64,000 nt of DNA, from NCBI GenBank assembly GCA_963696315.1, contig CAVOJU010000014.1, positions 124,001-188,000 on the forward strand, written 5' to 3'. The notes under the pieces were generated by a model. It did no database searches and was not told where the DNA came from. It was given only the letters and a program-made list of their open reading frames with translations. The position numbers were made by a program, and so were the translations under genes. The DNA comes from CAWKEY01 sp963696315. Lineage in GTDB: Bacteria > Pseudomonadota > Gammaproteobacteria > Methylococcales > Methylomonadaceae. Shown here one piece after another: positions 43,556 to 54,298 of the stretch. Positions within the stretch are counted from its first letter, which is position 1. Every line of letters starts with the position of its first letter.

Positions 43556-45220
43556 TCAGTCTTTTTCCCAGCTATCGCGCAGGGTTACGGTGCGGTTAAA
43601 TACCCGTTTGCCGTTAATGCTGTCCACAGCGTCAAGGCAGAAATAACCGGTACGCTCAAATTGATAGCGGCTTTCAGGCGCTGCTGCGGCCAGACTGGCT
43701 TCGATGCGGCAGCCGGTGAGGACTTGCAGCGAGTCAGGGTTTAAGGCATCGAGAAAGTTCGCTGCATTATCCGGATTGGGCACCTTGAACAGACGGTCGT
43801 ACAGGCGCACTTCGGCCGGTAGTGAATGCTGTTCGGCAACCCAGTGGATAACGCCTTTGACTTTGCGGCCTTCGGGATTTTTGCCGAGCGTGTCAGGATC
43901 GTACGTGCAGCGCAGTTCAATAATGTTGCCGCTGTCATCCTTGATGATGTCGTTGCATTTAATCACATAAGCGCCGCGCAAACGCACTTCACCGCCCGCG
44001 ATCAGGCGTTTGTATTTGGGCGGCGGGATTTCGGCAAAATCATCCTGTTCAATCAGCACGACTTTTGCAAATGCAATTTCACGTTTGCCCAGCTCAGGCC
44101 GTTGCGGGTGATTGCTGACTTCCAGAAATTCGGTTTGGCCGTCGGGATAATTGTCAATGACCACGCGTAAAGGCTGCAGCACGGCCATGGCGCGCGGGGC
44201 ATTTTCGTTGAGATCTTCCCGGATACAATTTTCCAGTACCGACATTTCAATCCAGGAGTCCTTCTTGGTGATGCCTATACGCTCGCAAAAGTCGCGTATG
44301 GCGGCGGGAGTAAAGCCCGCCCGGCGCAAGCCGGCAATGGTCGGCATGCGCGGATCATCCCAGCCGTTGACGTGTTTTTCCATGACCAGCTGGTTGAGCT
44401 TGCGTTTGCTGACGATGGTGTATTCCAGCTGCAGCCGGGCAAATTCGATTTGCTGCGGATGGCAGGGTGTTTTCAGTTCGTCCAATACCCAGTCATAAAG
44501 CGGGCGGTGGTCTTCAAATTCCAGCGTGCACAAGGAATGGGTGATGCCTTCCAGGGCATCGGAAATGCAATGCGTGTAGTCATACATCGGATACAAACAC
44601 CAGTCATGGCCGGTGCGCTGGTGATGCACGCGGCGAATGCGGTACAGGGTCGGATCGCGCATGTTGATGTTGGGCGAGGCCATGTCGATTTTGGCGCGTA
44701 GCACATATTGGCCGTCGGCAAATTCGCCATCACGCATGCCTTTGAACAATGCCAGGTTTTCTTCGATCGAGCGGTTTCGGTCAGGGCTTTCCTTGCCGGG
44801 TTCGGTCAAGGTGCCGCGGTAGGCCCTGATTTGCTCGGGTGTCAGGCTGTCGACATAGGCTTTACCGTCTTCGATGAGCTGAACGGCATAGTCATAGAGC
44901 TGCTCAAAATAGTCGGAAGCATGGCGTAATTCGCTCCATTCGAAGCCCAGCCAGCGCACATCCCGCTTGATGGCTTCTACGTACTCCTCGCTTTCCTTTT
45001 CCGGGTTGGTGTCATCAAAACGCAGATTACAGCTGCCATTATAAAGGGCCGCGATGCCAAAATTCAGGCAGATGGATTTGGCATGGCCGATATGCAGATA
45101 GCCATTGGGCTCAGGTGGAAATCGCGTGATGACTTTGCCGTTATGTTTGTGCTGCTGGATGTCGTTATCAATGATATGACGAATAAAATTTGACGCGGGC
45201 TGGGTTTCGTTTGTGGACAT
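43556..45220 (-). CDS. glnS: Glutaminyl-tRNA synthetase
   Basis: A 554-aa class I enzyme that charges tRNA-Gln. HIGH motif in PPEPNGYLHIGHAKSICLNF (about residue 35) and KMSKS-type motif in YTIVSKRKLNQLV. The catalytic core and the C-terminal anticodon-binding beta barrels (IDNYPDGQTEFLEVSNHPQRPELG) are intact. ATG 45220 is the natural start (MSTNETQPASNFI). The length matches the E. coli enzyme (554 aa). Confidence 0.97.
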   Translation of the reverse strand: MSTNETQPASNFIRHIIDNDIQQHKHNGKVITRFPPEPNGYLHIGHAKSICLNFGIAALYNGSCNLRFDDTNPEKESEEYVEAIKRDVRWLGFEWSELRHASDYFEQLYDYAVQLIEDGKAYVDSLTPEQIRAYRGTLTEPGKESPDRNRSIEENLALFKGMRDGEFADGQYVLRAKIDMASPNINMRDPTLYRIRRVHHQRTGHDWCLYPMYDYTHCISDALEGITHSLCTLEFEDHRPLYDWVLDELKTPCHPQQIEFARLQLEYTIVSKRKLNQLVMEKHVNGWDDPRMPTIAGLRRAGFTPAAIRDFCERIGITKKDSWIEMSVLENCIREDLNENAPRAMAVLQPLRVVIDNYPDGQTEFLEVSNHPQRPELGKREIAFAKVVLIEQDDFAEIPPPKYKRLIAGGEVRLRGAYVIKCNDIIKDDSGNIIELRCTYDPDTLGKNPEGRKVKGVIHWVAEQHSLPAEVRLYDRLFKVPNPDNAANFLDALNPDSLQVLTGCRIEASLAAAAPESRYQFERTGYFCLDAVDSINGKRVFNRTVTLRDSWEKD

Positions 45221-45581
45221 GGGGTTTGAGTGTTGTTATCGCGTTAGGGAATTGGATTTCCAGGCAGGAAGCACAGGTTTTGGATAGCAGGCAAGCAAAA
45301 AAAATTCTTGAGCAATACTACTGCACAGATAGCTTTTAGTAAAGACAAAGCCAGTCGCGAGTTCAGGTGTGGCGCGCGCTGAGAACAAACAAAATGCGCC
45401 GGGTTTACTGGTTTGTTTCAGTAAACCGGCGACGGTTTGTCAACGCCTAACTGCGTAGTGCTGATTTAAGGGTCATTTCGAGTGCAAGCAGAAACCATGC
45501 TTACAAAGATATTTTTTATCACAAACGTGCTAATGTTCCGCGCCCTCGGAACGACAAAAAGCAAACTACGCTTTGCTTGCC
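45221..45581. other. Intergenic region with a strong hairpin
   Basis: The region lies between glnS (its start) and the helicase gene (its end) on the minus strand. GCCGGGTTTACTG (45398-45410) and CAGTAAACCGGC (45419-45430) pair with one bulge. The hairpin could terminate the helicase transcript, or be a dispersed repeat. No ORF is supported. Confidence 0.5.
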
Positions 45582-47342
45582 TTAGTCAGCGGCTTTGGGC
45601 TTGGCCCGTTTGGAGGTGGAGCTCATTCTTTTTTTGCTTTTGACCGCTTTTTTAGCGGCCTCGTCCATTTTTGATATATTGAGCTGTTGACCGGCAACCC
45701 GCACTTTTTTCAATTCCTGGAACAGTTCCTTGGGCATGCCGGCCGGTAATTCGACCGTGCTGTAGCTGTCTTCAATGTTGATGCGGGCGATATGTTCGCC
45801 ATCAATCCCGGTTTCGTTGGCGATGGCGCCGACGATATTGCCGGGTTTAACACCGTGATTGTGGCCGACTTCGATGCGGTACATTTCCATTTCAATAGTT
45901 GAACCGCTACCGAATGCACGTTTGGGTTTATGGTCTCTTTGCGGCCGGTCAGATCGTGAGAACCGATCGTCTCTTGCCGGCCTGTCGTCTCTGCTGTCGG
46001 TGGCTTTTTTAGGCAGATTTTGCATCAACAGCGGCGTTTCTCCTTGCACCAGTTTGGCCAGCGCAGAGGCTATTTCCAGCGCCGTGACATTGTGCTCCTG
46101 TTGGTATTGTTCTATCAGCTGACTGAAAAAACTGAGTTCTTCGGCGGCCAGAGTATCGGTAATATTCTGTTTAAAACGGGCGATTCGTTTATTGTTGATG
46201 ATCTCGGTGGAAGGCATGCCCATTTCTTCAACTTTTTGTTTGGTCGCTTTCTCGATATTGCCCAGCAGTTTTCTTTCTCTGGGCGCAATAAACAGAATGG
46301 CATCGCCGGTACGTCCTGCACGGCCGGTTCTGCCGATACGGTGAACATAGGATTCGGTATCATAGGGAATATCATAATTGACGACGTGGGTGATGCGGTC
46401 GACATCGAGGCCGCGCGCGGCGACGTCGGTAGCAATCAGAATGTCCAGTTTGCCGTTTTTCAGATGGGCAATAGCGCGTTCCCGAAGTGCTTGCGACATA
46501 TCGCCATTGATGGCAGCGGCGGAATAGCCGCGCGCTTCCAGTTTTTCGGCAAGCTCAACGGTTGCGGTTTTGGTTCTGACGAAAATAATCATCCCCTCAA
46601 AGGTTTCTGCTTCCAGAATGCGGGTCAGGGCGTCCAGTTTGTGTGCGCCGCTGACCAGGCAATAACGTTGGCGAATAAATTCAGCGGATGCGGTGGTGAC
46701 TTTGATAGTGACGTGTTCAGGCTCTTTAAGATATTGCTGAGCGATCTTGCGAATGGCCGAAGGCATGGTTGCAGAAAATAGCGCGATTTGCCTTTTCTCC
46801 GGAATTTGCTCAAGAATCCATTCCACATCATCGATAAAGCCCATGCGCAGCATTTCATCGGCTTCATCGAGCACCAGAAAGTTTAGGCCTTTCAGGTTTA
46901 GCGTGCCCTTACGCATGTGATCCATGACCCGGCCCGGCGTGCCGACTACCACATGGGCGCCGCGTTTTAGCTGGCGTAACTGGGTGCTATAGTCTTGTCC
47001 GCCGTAAATAGGCAGCACATGGAAACCTTTTAAGTGCGCGGCATAGCGCTGAAACGCTTCGGCCACCTGGATGGCCAGTTCGCGGGTAGGCGCCAGTACC
47101 AGCACTTGCGGATCTTTTTGTTTGAGATCGATGCGCGATAAGATAGGCAGGGCAAAGGCGGCTGTTTTGCCGGTACCGGTTTGGGCTTGCCCGAGAACGT
47201 CCTTGCCGGCCAGCAACAGTGGAATGGTTTGTGCCTGAATAGGCGAAGGTGTTTCATAACCGACATCATCCAGCGCACGCAGCAGAGGGTCAATCAGTGC
47301 TAAGTCACGGAAAGAGGGTAATGTAGAAACATCATTGGACAT
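45582..47342 (-). CDS. deaD: DEAD-box RNA helicase (DeaD/CsdA type)
   Basis: A 586-aa ATP-dependent RNA helicase. Motifs: Q motif YETPSPIQAQTIP, Walker A AQTGTGKTAA, PTRELAIQ, GTPGRVMD, DEAD in LVLDEADEML, SAT, and HRIGRTGRAGR. C-terminal extensions (about 470-586) include the DbpA-like RNA-binding domain (MYRIEVGHNHGVKPGNIVGAIANETG) and a Lys/Arg-rich tail. The DeaD/CsdA assignment follows from length and C-terminal layout. Such helicases help ribosome assembly and cold adaptation. Confidence 0.92.
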   Translation of the reverse strand: MSNDVSTLPSFRDLALIDPLLRALDDVGYETPSPIQAQTIPLLLAGKDVLGQAQTGTGKTAAFALPILSRIDLKQKDPQVLVLAPTRELAIQVAEAFQRYAAHLKGFHVLPIYGGQDYSTQLRQLKRGAHVVVGTPGRVMDHMRKGTLNLKGLNFLVLDEADEMLRMGFIDDVEWILEQIPEKRQIALFSATMPSAIRKIAQQYLKEPEHVTIKVTTASAEFIRQRYCLVSGAHKLDALTRILEAETFEGMIIFVRTKTATVELAEKLEARGYSAAAINGDMSQALRERAIAHLKNGKLDILIATDVAARGLDVDRITHVVNYDIPYDTESYVHRIGRTGRAGRTGDAILFIAPRERKLLGNIEKATKQKVEEMGMPSTEIINNKRIARFKQNITDTLAAEELSFFSQLIEQYQQEHNVTALEIASALAKLVQGETPLLMQNLPKKATDSRDDRPARDDRFSRSDRPQRDHKPKRAFGSGSTIEMEMYRIEVGHNHGVKPGNIVGAIANETGIDGEHIARINIEDSYSTVELPAGMPKELFQELKKVRVAGQQLNISKMDEAAKKAVKSKKRMSSTSKRAKPKAAD

Positions 47343-47458
47343 GGATTTACCTGTAGGAATGAGGAAGGCGCGCGGGCCCTGGGAAATGTTTATTTAACCG
47401 GGGATTATAATGCATTGTGCCGGTATTTGCATGAATTGATTGGACTTTGGAGAGGGTG

Positions 47459-47902
47459 ATGAAAATTTGGGTTGATGGAGATGCGTGCCCTAATGTGGTC
47501 AAAGATATTCTGTTTCGCGCCGCGGAACGCAAGCAGATAACGCTCACCGTGGTGGCCAATCAGTTGATAAGAACACCCACATCGAAATTTATTGCATCGG
47601 TGCAGGTCTCGGATGGTTTTGATGCGGCTGATAACTATATTGTCAAACACCTGCAGGAAAATGATCTGGTGATTACCGCCGATATTCCGTTGGCCGCGGA
47701 AGTCATCGCAAAACATGCCCATGCCATTAACCCCAGAGGTGAGCTGTATACCAAAGAAAATATCAGGGAGCGCTTGGCGATGCGTGATTTTATGGAAGAA
47801 ATGCGCAGTGCCGGGCAGGTTTCTGGCGGGCCGGCGGCGTTTGGAATCCGGGATAAGCAGGATTTCGCCAATGCCCTGGATCGCTTGTTGGCAAAAAAGT
47901 AG
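47459..47902 (+). CDS. UPF0178/YaiI family protein
   Basis: A 147-aa protein, the DUF188 family. I chose ATG 47459 with GGAGAGG ahead; the in-frame TTG at 47447 is within that site. Features: KIWVDGDACPNVVKDILFRAAER, ANQLIRTP, a DNYIVKHLQENDLVITADIPLAAEVI motif with Asp residues, and NPRGELY. The conserved Asp pattern resembles PIN-type nuclease folds. Role unknown. A second, broken copy lies at 63181-63639. Confidence 0.9.
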   Translation: MKIWVDGDACPNVVKDILFRAAERKQITLTVVANQLIRTPTSKFIASVQVSDGFDAADNYIVKHLQENDLVITADIPLAAEVIAKHAHAINPRGELYTKENIRERLAMRDFMEEMRSAGQVSGGPAAFGIRDKQDFANALDRLLAKK

Positions 47903-48002
47903 CGAGACGGCAATAAATTGTCTAGTTCAGGCTGAGTTTTAGCCATTAGCTTGTTATAATGGCAGCCCTTTGCAACTGTATCAATTCTGATCGAGTGAAT
48001 TC

Positions 48003-48879
48003 ATGATTCAAGGTAGTATCGTAGCTTTAGTAACGCCAATGGACGAAAGCGGTGCAGTGGACAAGGACAGTCTGAAAAAACTGGTGGAATTTCATATCGC
48101 GCAGGGTACCGATGCGCTGGTTGCCGTGGGTACTACCGGTGAATCGGCGACGCTTGATGAAGACGAGCATTGTGATGTCATTCAATCGGTTGTCGATTAT
48201 GCCGACGGCAGAATACCGGTGATTGCCGGCACCGGCGCCAACTCGACCACTGAAGCCATTACGCTGACCCGCCGGGCTAAAGCCGTTGGTGCTGATGCCT
48301 GTCTGATCGTGACGCCTTATTACAACAAGCCGACCCAGGAAGGTCTTGTATCTGCATCATAAAGCCATTAGCGATGCCGTCGATATTCCGCAGATTTTAT
48401 ACAATGTCCCGGGACGTACTGCCTGCGATATGTTGCCGGAAACTGTTGGCCGGTTGTCGCATATCAAAAACATCGTTGGCGTCAAGGAGGCTACCGGCGA
48501 TCTGTCTCGGATCAAGAAAATCCGTGACTTAACCAGCGCCGAATTTGCGATTTATACCGGTGACGATGCCAGCAGCCGCGAGTTTTGTCTGCTCGGCGGC
48601 AACGGAACGATTACCGTCACCGGCAATGTGGCACCCAGATTGGTGCATGACATGATCATGGCCGCGATCAACGGGGATAATGCAACCGCCTTGGCCATCG
48701 ATACAAAATTAACCGGCTTGCATAAAAATCTGTTTATTCAGTCCAATCCGATTCCGGTGAAATGGGCCCTGGTCGAAATGGGTTTGATGCGCAAAGGCAT
48801 ACGCCTACCTTTGACCTGGCTGACGGAAGACTGTTTTGACGCCGTGCGCGCTGCCCTGCGTCAGGCCGAAGTTCTTTGA
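48003..48879 (+). CDS. dapA: 4-hydroxy-tetrahydrodipicolinate synthase (frameshifted)
   Basis: Condenses pyruvate with aspartate semialdehyde in lysine and diaminopimelate synthesis. ATG 48003 begins MIQGSIVALVTPMDESG. The first frame runs to YYNKPTQEGL at about 48345. Removing one T at GGTCTTG moves to YLHHKAISDAVDIPQILYNVPGRTAC, which carries the catalytic Tyr, and later GVKEATGD has the Schiff-base Lys. The stop is at 48879. Combined length is about 292 residues, as expected. The gene is essential in most bacteria, so the frameshift is probably an error. bamC follows directly. Confidence 0.94.
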
Positions 48880-49550
48880 TGCCAATGATGAAGATCAACA
48901 CTGCTACCCGCTTACTAATTGCCGCTTTGCCGCTTGTTCTATCGGCATGCAGCACCATAAAAAATTATTTTCCGGACAAGGAAAAAGACTATCAATTTAC
49001 CACTGAAATTCCAGCACTGATTTTACCGGCCGATTTGGATAGGCAGGCGGCACCTGCACCTGCTCCAGCCCCGGCCTCTACTACAGATTCCGTGGCCAAG
49101 CTGGTGGAGGAGGCGGCGGAAGTGGTTGAATCCGTGATCAACCCGAAAGACATCAAGGCTGAACTGGTCAAGTTTGATAATGGCGAAGCCCGCTTGCGTA
49201 TCGGCGCATCGATGACCAGAGCCTGGCGCGAGGTGGGCAGGGCTTTAAGCCGCCGATCACTGGAAGTCACCTATCGTAATCAGGAAGAAGGGCTTTTCCG
49301 TGTCCAGTACGACCCCGATGAGCAAGCCGTCGAAGACGGATCATTTTGGGATGAGCTGGTTTTTATATTCCAAGGCATGCGCGGCGGCAATGAGAAGGAA
49401 TACAGCATCAAACTGGTCGAAAATAAGCAGCAGACCGAAGTCGCTGTGCTCGATGAAAATCTGCAGCCTTTATCGGAAGGTGCCGGTTTACGATTGTTGA
49501 CCCTGTTGCAGGAAACCATTAACGCCAATCAGTCCGAGCAGGCTGATTAA
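48879..49550 (+). CDS. bamC: Outer membrane assembly lipoprotein BamC
   Basis: A 223-aa lipoprotein that follows dapA, the conserved dapA-bamC arrangement. The first ATG (48879) overlaps the dapA stop; ATGs at 48885 and 48888 are alternatives. Signal peptide with lipobox LVLSAC. Residues 23-75 hold the BamC N-terminal unstructured region, and the C-terminal helix-grip domain has LRIGASMTRAWREVGRALSRRSLEVTYRNQEEGLF. BamC is an accessory subunit of the BAM complex for beta-barrel insertion. Confidence 0.88.
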   Translation: MPMMKINTATRLLIAALPLVLSACSTIKNYFPDKEKDYQFTTEIPALILPADLDRQAAPAPAPAPASTTDSVAKLVEEAAEVVESVINPKDIKAELVKFDNGEARLRIGASMTRAWREVGRALSRRSLEVTYRNQEEGLFRVQYDPDEQAVEDGSFWDELVFIFQGMRGGNEKEYSIKLVENKQQTEVAVLDENLQPLSEGAGLRLLTLLQETINANQSEQAD

Positions 49551-49629
49551 CTTCCGCACTCTTTTCAAGGCGGGTAAGGGCGGCCGCCCTTACCTGTCTA
49601 TTTTCTAAATCTTTACTCGTCTGACGCTC

Positions 49630-52600
49630 ATGCTAAAAATCCCTGGAACCTCTGCGCTGTCTGATTTTCGCGTTAACAAATTACTGACCGAACTGCAGGC
49701 TGCCGAGGCCGGCATCACGGCTGTCTCGGCCCGGTTTATGCATTTTGTTGATCTTGAACAGGAACTTGATCAGGCCCAAACGGAGATTCTAAACCAGTTG
49801 CTGGCATACGGTTCTGCGCCATCCACTGGCCACAGGGGTACAGAGCATGTATTGGTGGTGCCGCGTTCGGGGACGATTTCGCCGTGGTCCAGCAAGGCCA
49901 GCGAGATTGCCGAGCGCTGCGGATTGACGGCAGTCAATCGTATCGAGCGGGGTATTGAATATGCGCTGGAGGTGGCTGCGCCGCTATCGGCTGCCAGCAA
50001 ACAGCGCATCGCGGCTTTAGTGCATGACCGCATGACCCAGACGGTCGTGCTCGACGATAGCGATCCCGATTTGTTCGCTCATCATGACCCCAAGCCCTTG
50101 CAGACGGTTGCCATTATCGAATTCGGACGCGAGGCCCTGGTTAAGGCAAACTCAGAACTGGGTCTGGCCTTGTCTGATGATGAAATCGATTATCTGACCG
50201 GCAGCTTCCAGAAACTCGGCAGAAATCCGACCGATGTCGAGTTGATGATGTTCGCGCAGGCCAATTCCGAGCATTGCCGGCACAAGATATTTCAATGCCG
50301 ACTGGACCATCGATGGCGTCGAGCAGGCGCACACGCTGTTTCGCATGATACGCAATACCGCCGAGAAAAGCCCCGAAGGCATTCTGTCGGCGTACAGCGA
50401 TAATGCCTCGGTGATTGCAGGCGCCAAAGCACAGGTGTTTATCCGTCACGCCACTACCGGCGACTACGGCTATGTCGAAGAAGACGCGCATGTGCTGATG
50501 AAAGTCGAAACCCATAATCATCCTACCGCCATTTCCCCGCATCCGGGCGCGGCCACCGGTTCCGGCGGCGAAATCCGCGACGAAGGCGCCACCGGCCGGG
50601 GCTCCACGCCCAAAGCCGGCTTGACCGGATTTTCGGTGTCGCATCTGAAAATCCCCGGCTACATTCAGCCCTGGGAAGACGATAACGGCAAGCCTGAACG
50701 CATCGCTTCGGCGCTGGACATCATGCTGGAAGGCCCGATTGGCGGCGCGGCGTTCAATAACGAATTCGGCCGGCCCAATCTGGCCGGGTATTTCCGCAGC
50801 TTCGAGCAGCCCGCGCCCGGCAATAAGGCTAATCATTTCAGAGGCTATCACAAACCCATCATGATCGCGGGCGGCGTCGGCAATATCCGTCCGATGCTGG
50901 TCAAAAAACAGAAAATTCCGGCCGGCTCACTGATTATCATCCTGGGCGGCCCCGCCATGTTGATCGGTTTGGGCGGCGGCGCGGCGTCTTCACAGGCTTC
51001 GGGCGCCGGTTCCGAAGACCTCGATTTTGCCTCCGTGCAGCGCGAGAACCCGGAAATGGAACGCCGCTGTCAGGAAGTGATCAATCATTGCAATTCGCTG
51101 GGCAGCGAAACCCCGATTGTTTCCATCCACGACATAGGCGCAGGCGGCTTATCCAATGCCGTGCCCGAAATCATTCATGACTGCGAACGCGGCGGCCGTT
51201 TTGAATTGCGCCAGGTGCACAATGCCGACAAAGGCATGTCGCCCATGCAGATCTGGTGCAATGAAGCGCAGGAGCGCTATGTGGTGGCGATCAAGCCCGA
51301 ATCACTGGCGCTGTTCAAATCGTTTTGCGAGCGCGAGCATTGCCTGTATGCCGTGATCGGCGAAGCGACAGAAGAAGAGCATTTAGTGCTCAATGACGCC
51401 TGGCTGGGCGACAAGCCGGTGGATATTCCGATGTCCCTGTTATTCGGCAAGCCGCCGAAAATGCATCGTCATGTGCAGCATGTCCAGCCCGATTTGACCG
51501 CGCTGGATATTAGCGGCATAGCCATTGATGAAGCCGTCAAGCGCGTCTTGTCGTTTCCAGCCGTTGCCGATAAAAGCTTTTTGATTCATATCGGCGACCG
51601 CTCGGTCACCGGGCTGGTAGCGCGCGATCAAATGGTCGGGCCCTGGCAAGTGCCGGTGGCCGATGTGGCAGTGACCGCGTCGGGCTTTTATGCCCTGAGC
51701 GGCGAGGCCATGGCTATGGGCGAACGCACGCCGATTGCGGTGATCGATGCCCCGGCCTCGGGGCGCATGGCCATAGGCGAGGCGCTGACCAATCTGGCCG
51801 CAGCGCGCATTGAATCGCTACACCACATTAAACTGTCCGCCAACTGGATGGCGGCCGCGGGCTATGAAGGCGAAGATGCTGCGTTGTTTGATACGGTCAA
51901 GGCCGTCGGCATGGACTTGTGCCCGGAGCTGGGCATCGCCATTCCGGTGGGCAAGGATTCACTGTCGATGAAAACCGTGTGGAAAGATCAGGACGGCGAA
52001 AAAACCATGGCTTCCCCGTTGTCGCTGATCATCACCGCGTTTGCGCCGGTTGTTGATATCAGCAAAACGCTTACCCCGCAGTTGCGGCAGGCCGATGCCG
52101 GCAGCGTACTGATTCTGGTCGACCTGGGCGCGGGCAAAAACCGCCTGGGCGCTTCGGTGCTGGCGCAGGTTTACAAACAAATGGGCAATGACTGCCCCGA
52201 TCTCGATGATCCGGCATTATTTAAAGCCTTCTTCAACGCGATGCAAACCTTGAACAGCCAAGAAAAAATACTGGCCTATCACGACCGTTCCGATGGCGGC
52301 TTGCTGGCCACGGTCGCGGAAATGCTGTTTGCCGGTCGATTGGGTGCGGCTATCGAACTGGAGTGTTTGGGCAACGATGCCTTGGCGGCGCTGTTTAACG
52401 AGGAACTGGGCGCCGTGCTGCAGGTGCGGCAAAGCGATGCGGAGGCAGTTGTCGGCTTGTTAAATCAGTCGGGATTGGCTGGCTGCACGCATGTGATTGG
52501 GCAAGTCCTTGAACAGCAGCAGCTCACCATTGCCCATGCCGGCAAAACTCTTTATTCGGCCGGCCGTGCCGAAATGCAGACCTACTGGTCTGAACTCAGC

Positions 52601-53513
52601 TACCGGATGCAAGCCTTGCGCGATAATCCCGACTGCGCGCGCCAGCAGTTTGAACGTCTCGCCGATGATGATGATCCGGGTCTGCATGTCGAGTTAAGCT
52701 TTGATGTCAACGAGGATGTGAGCGCGCCGTTTATTGCAACGGCCAAACCCCGAGTCGCCATTCTGCGCGAGCAGGGCGTCAACGGCCATGTCGAAATGGC
52801 GGCGGCGTTCGATCGCGCCGGCTTTGCCAGCGTCGACGTGCACATGAGCGACATCATTCATAGCCGCGTGAGTTTGAGCGATTTCACCGGCCTGGTGGCC
52901 TGCGGCGGCTTCTCTTACGGTGATGTGCTGGGCGCCGGTGGCGGCTGGGCCAAATCCATCCTGTTTAATTCGCGCGCCCGCGATGAATTTGCCGCCTTTT
53001 TCCAGCGCCAGGATACCTTTGGACTCGGCGTTTGCAACGGCTGCCAAATGATGTCCGGTTTAAAGGACATCATCCCCGGTGCCGAGCACTGGCCGCGTTT
53101 TATGCGCAATAGCTCCGAACAGTTCGAAGCACGCGTGGCCATGGTTGAAGTGCAGCAATCGCCCTCGATTCTGTTTGCCGGCATGGCAGGTTCCAGAATG
53201 CCGGTGGCCATTGCCCATGGCGAAGGCCGCGCCGAATTTGCAATAGACCCTGCTGACGCGCTTGAAGCCGGTGCGGTGGCCTTGTGTTATGTTGATAACT
53301 ATGGCGAACTCGACTACCGAATTCCCGGCCAACCCTAACGGCTCGCCTTTCGGTATTACCGGACTCACGACGACGGACGGACGGTTTACTATCATGATGC
53401 CGCATCCCGAGCGCTGCTTTAGAAGCTTGCAAAATTCCTGGCATCCCGATGACTGGAACGAATACGGCGCCTGGATGCGCATGTTCCGAAATGCCAGGGT
53501 TTGGGTGGGTTGA
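49630..53513 (+). CDS. purL: Phosphoribosylformylglycinamidine synthase (two frameshifts)
   Basis: Large PurL, about 1,295 residues, purine biosynthesis step 4. The first segment (49630-50300) has the N-terminal domain and ends SEHCRHKIF. Dropping one T in ATATTTC near 50290 gives SEHCRHKIFNADWTIDGVEQAHT. The middle (50345-53330) has FSVSHLKIPGY, GGAASSQASGAGSEDLDFASVQRENPEMERR and the glutamine amidotransferase nucleophile in FGLGVCNGCQMM. A second slip near 53315 gives STTEFPANPNGSPFGITGLTTTDGRFTIMMPHPERCFR, which holds the amidotransferase HPE. Its normal length and conservation suggest sequencing errors. The gene begins 79 bp after bamC. Confidence 0.95.
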
Positions 53514-53525
53514 TTGGCCGGACGA

Positions 53526-53553
53526 CTTGAAAAAAGAATCAGTGCCCCCATGT
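53526..53553 (+). promoter_or_regulatory. Sigma-32 (heat-shock) promoter of hsp20
   Basis: CTTGAA (53526-53531), a 14-bp spacer, then CCCCATGT (53546-53553). This matches the RpoH consensus CTTGAA-N13-17-CCCATNT in both elements. It lies 77 bp before the hsp20 start and just after the purL stop, so hsp20 should be heat-inducible and independent of purL. Confidence 0.8.
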
Positions 53554-53629
53554 CATAAAGCGAATACCGGATTGAAACGGTTTTTTCAGTGTGTTTGTTT
53601 AACTCTACTTACTTTATCTGGAGGCTATT

Positions 53630-54067
53630 ATGGCTATTACTCGTTATGAACCCTGGGGCTTACTGAATCAGTTACAAAGAGAACTGGAGCGCGCGCATGA
53701 AGGCGGCATTGGTGAAGGCTCGATTTCCACCGCCGAATGGGCGCCCGCCGTTGACATCAAGGAAGAGAGTGATAAATTCGTCCTGGAAGCGGATATCCCG
53801 GGCGTCAAACCCGAAGATATCGACGTCAGCATGGAAGATGGCGTACTGACCATCCGAGGCGAAAAGAAAACCGAAGCCAAGACCGAAAAGGAAGGCTATA
53901 AACGCGTGGAACGGACGTATGGCTCATTTTATCGCCGCTTCAGCCTGCCCGATACCGCCAACCCCGATGCCATCAGCGCCAAATCCAAACATGGCGTGCT
54001 GGAAATCGTGATTCCCAAGCGGGAAGCCGTTAAACCCAAGAAAATTAACGTCGCGGCGGAAGAATGA
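53630..54067 (+). CDS. Hsp20/alpha-crystallin small heat-shock protein
   Basis: A 145-aa chaperone starting at ATG 53630, with GGAGG upstream. The alpha-crystallin domain (about residues 40-140) has PAVDIKEESDKFVLEADIPGVKPEDIDVSMEDGVLTIRGEKK, FYRRFSLPDTANPDAI and the closing GVLEIVIPKREAVKPKKI. These proteins hold partly unfolded proteins without ATP. A sigma-32 promoter precedes it and a strong terminator follows, so it is a single-gene unit. Confidence 0.94.
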   Translation: MAITRYEPWGLLNQLQRELERAHEGGIGEGSISTAEWAPAVDIKEESDKFVLEADIPGVKPEDIDVSMEDGVLTIRGEKKTEAKTEKEGYKRVERTYGSFYRRFSLPDTANPDAISAKSKHGVLEIVIPKREAVKPKKINVAAEE

Positions 54068-54073
54068 TAAAAA

Positions 54074-54101
54074 ACGGAGCCTTCGGGCTCCGTTTTTTTT
54101 T
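54074..54101 (+). terminator. Rho-independent terminator of hsp20
   Basis: ACGGAGCC (54074-54081), tetraloop TTCG, GGCTCCGT (54086-54093), then a run of T. A stable UUCG-type loop. Confidence 0.92.
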
Positions 54102-54298
54102 GCTGGATTACTTGTTTGCAAGCGTTGATAAGGGATGCGGAAAAAAGGTGTAAGTCAATGAGTGGGTAACACGGCGCTTAATATTTACAGATAGTAGCCG
54201 CAATGCGTCATCGACCTGTCTTGCGAGTTTTGCTTAAACCGGATTGACAAAACAACTGCTCCCGATCCTGAGACTGACCGGGAGCCGTCATTCAGGCA

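Noticed and set aside
47435..47455. TTGGACTTTGGAG before the UPF0178 gene as a fourth copy of the response-regulator motif
   Set aside because: Only the GGACTTTGG core matches. The sequence overlaps the ribosome-binding site GGAGAGG and has no dyad, so chance is sufficient.
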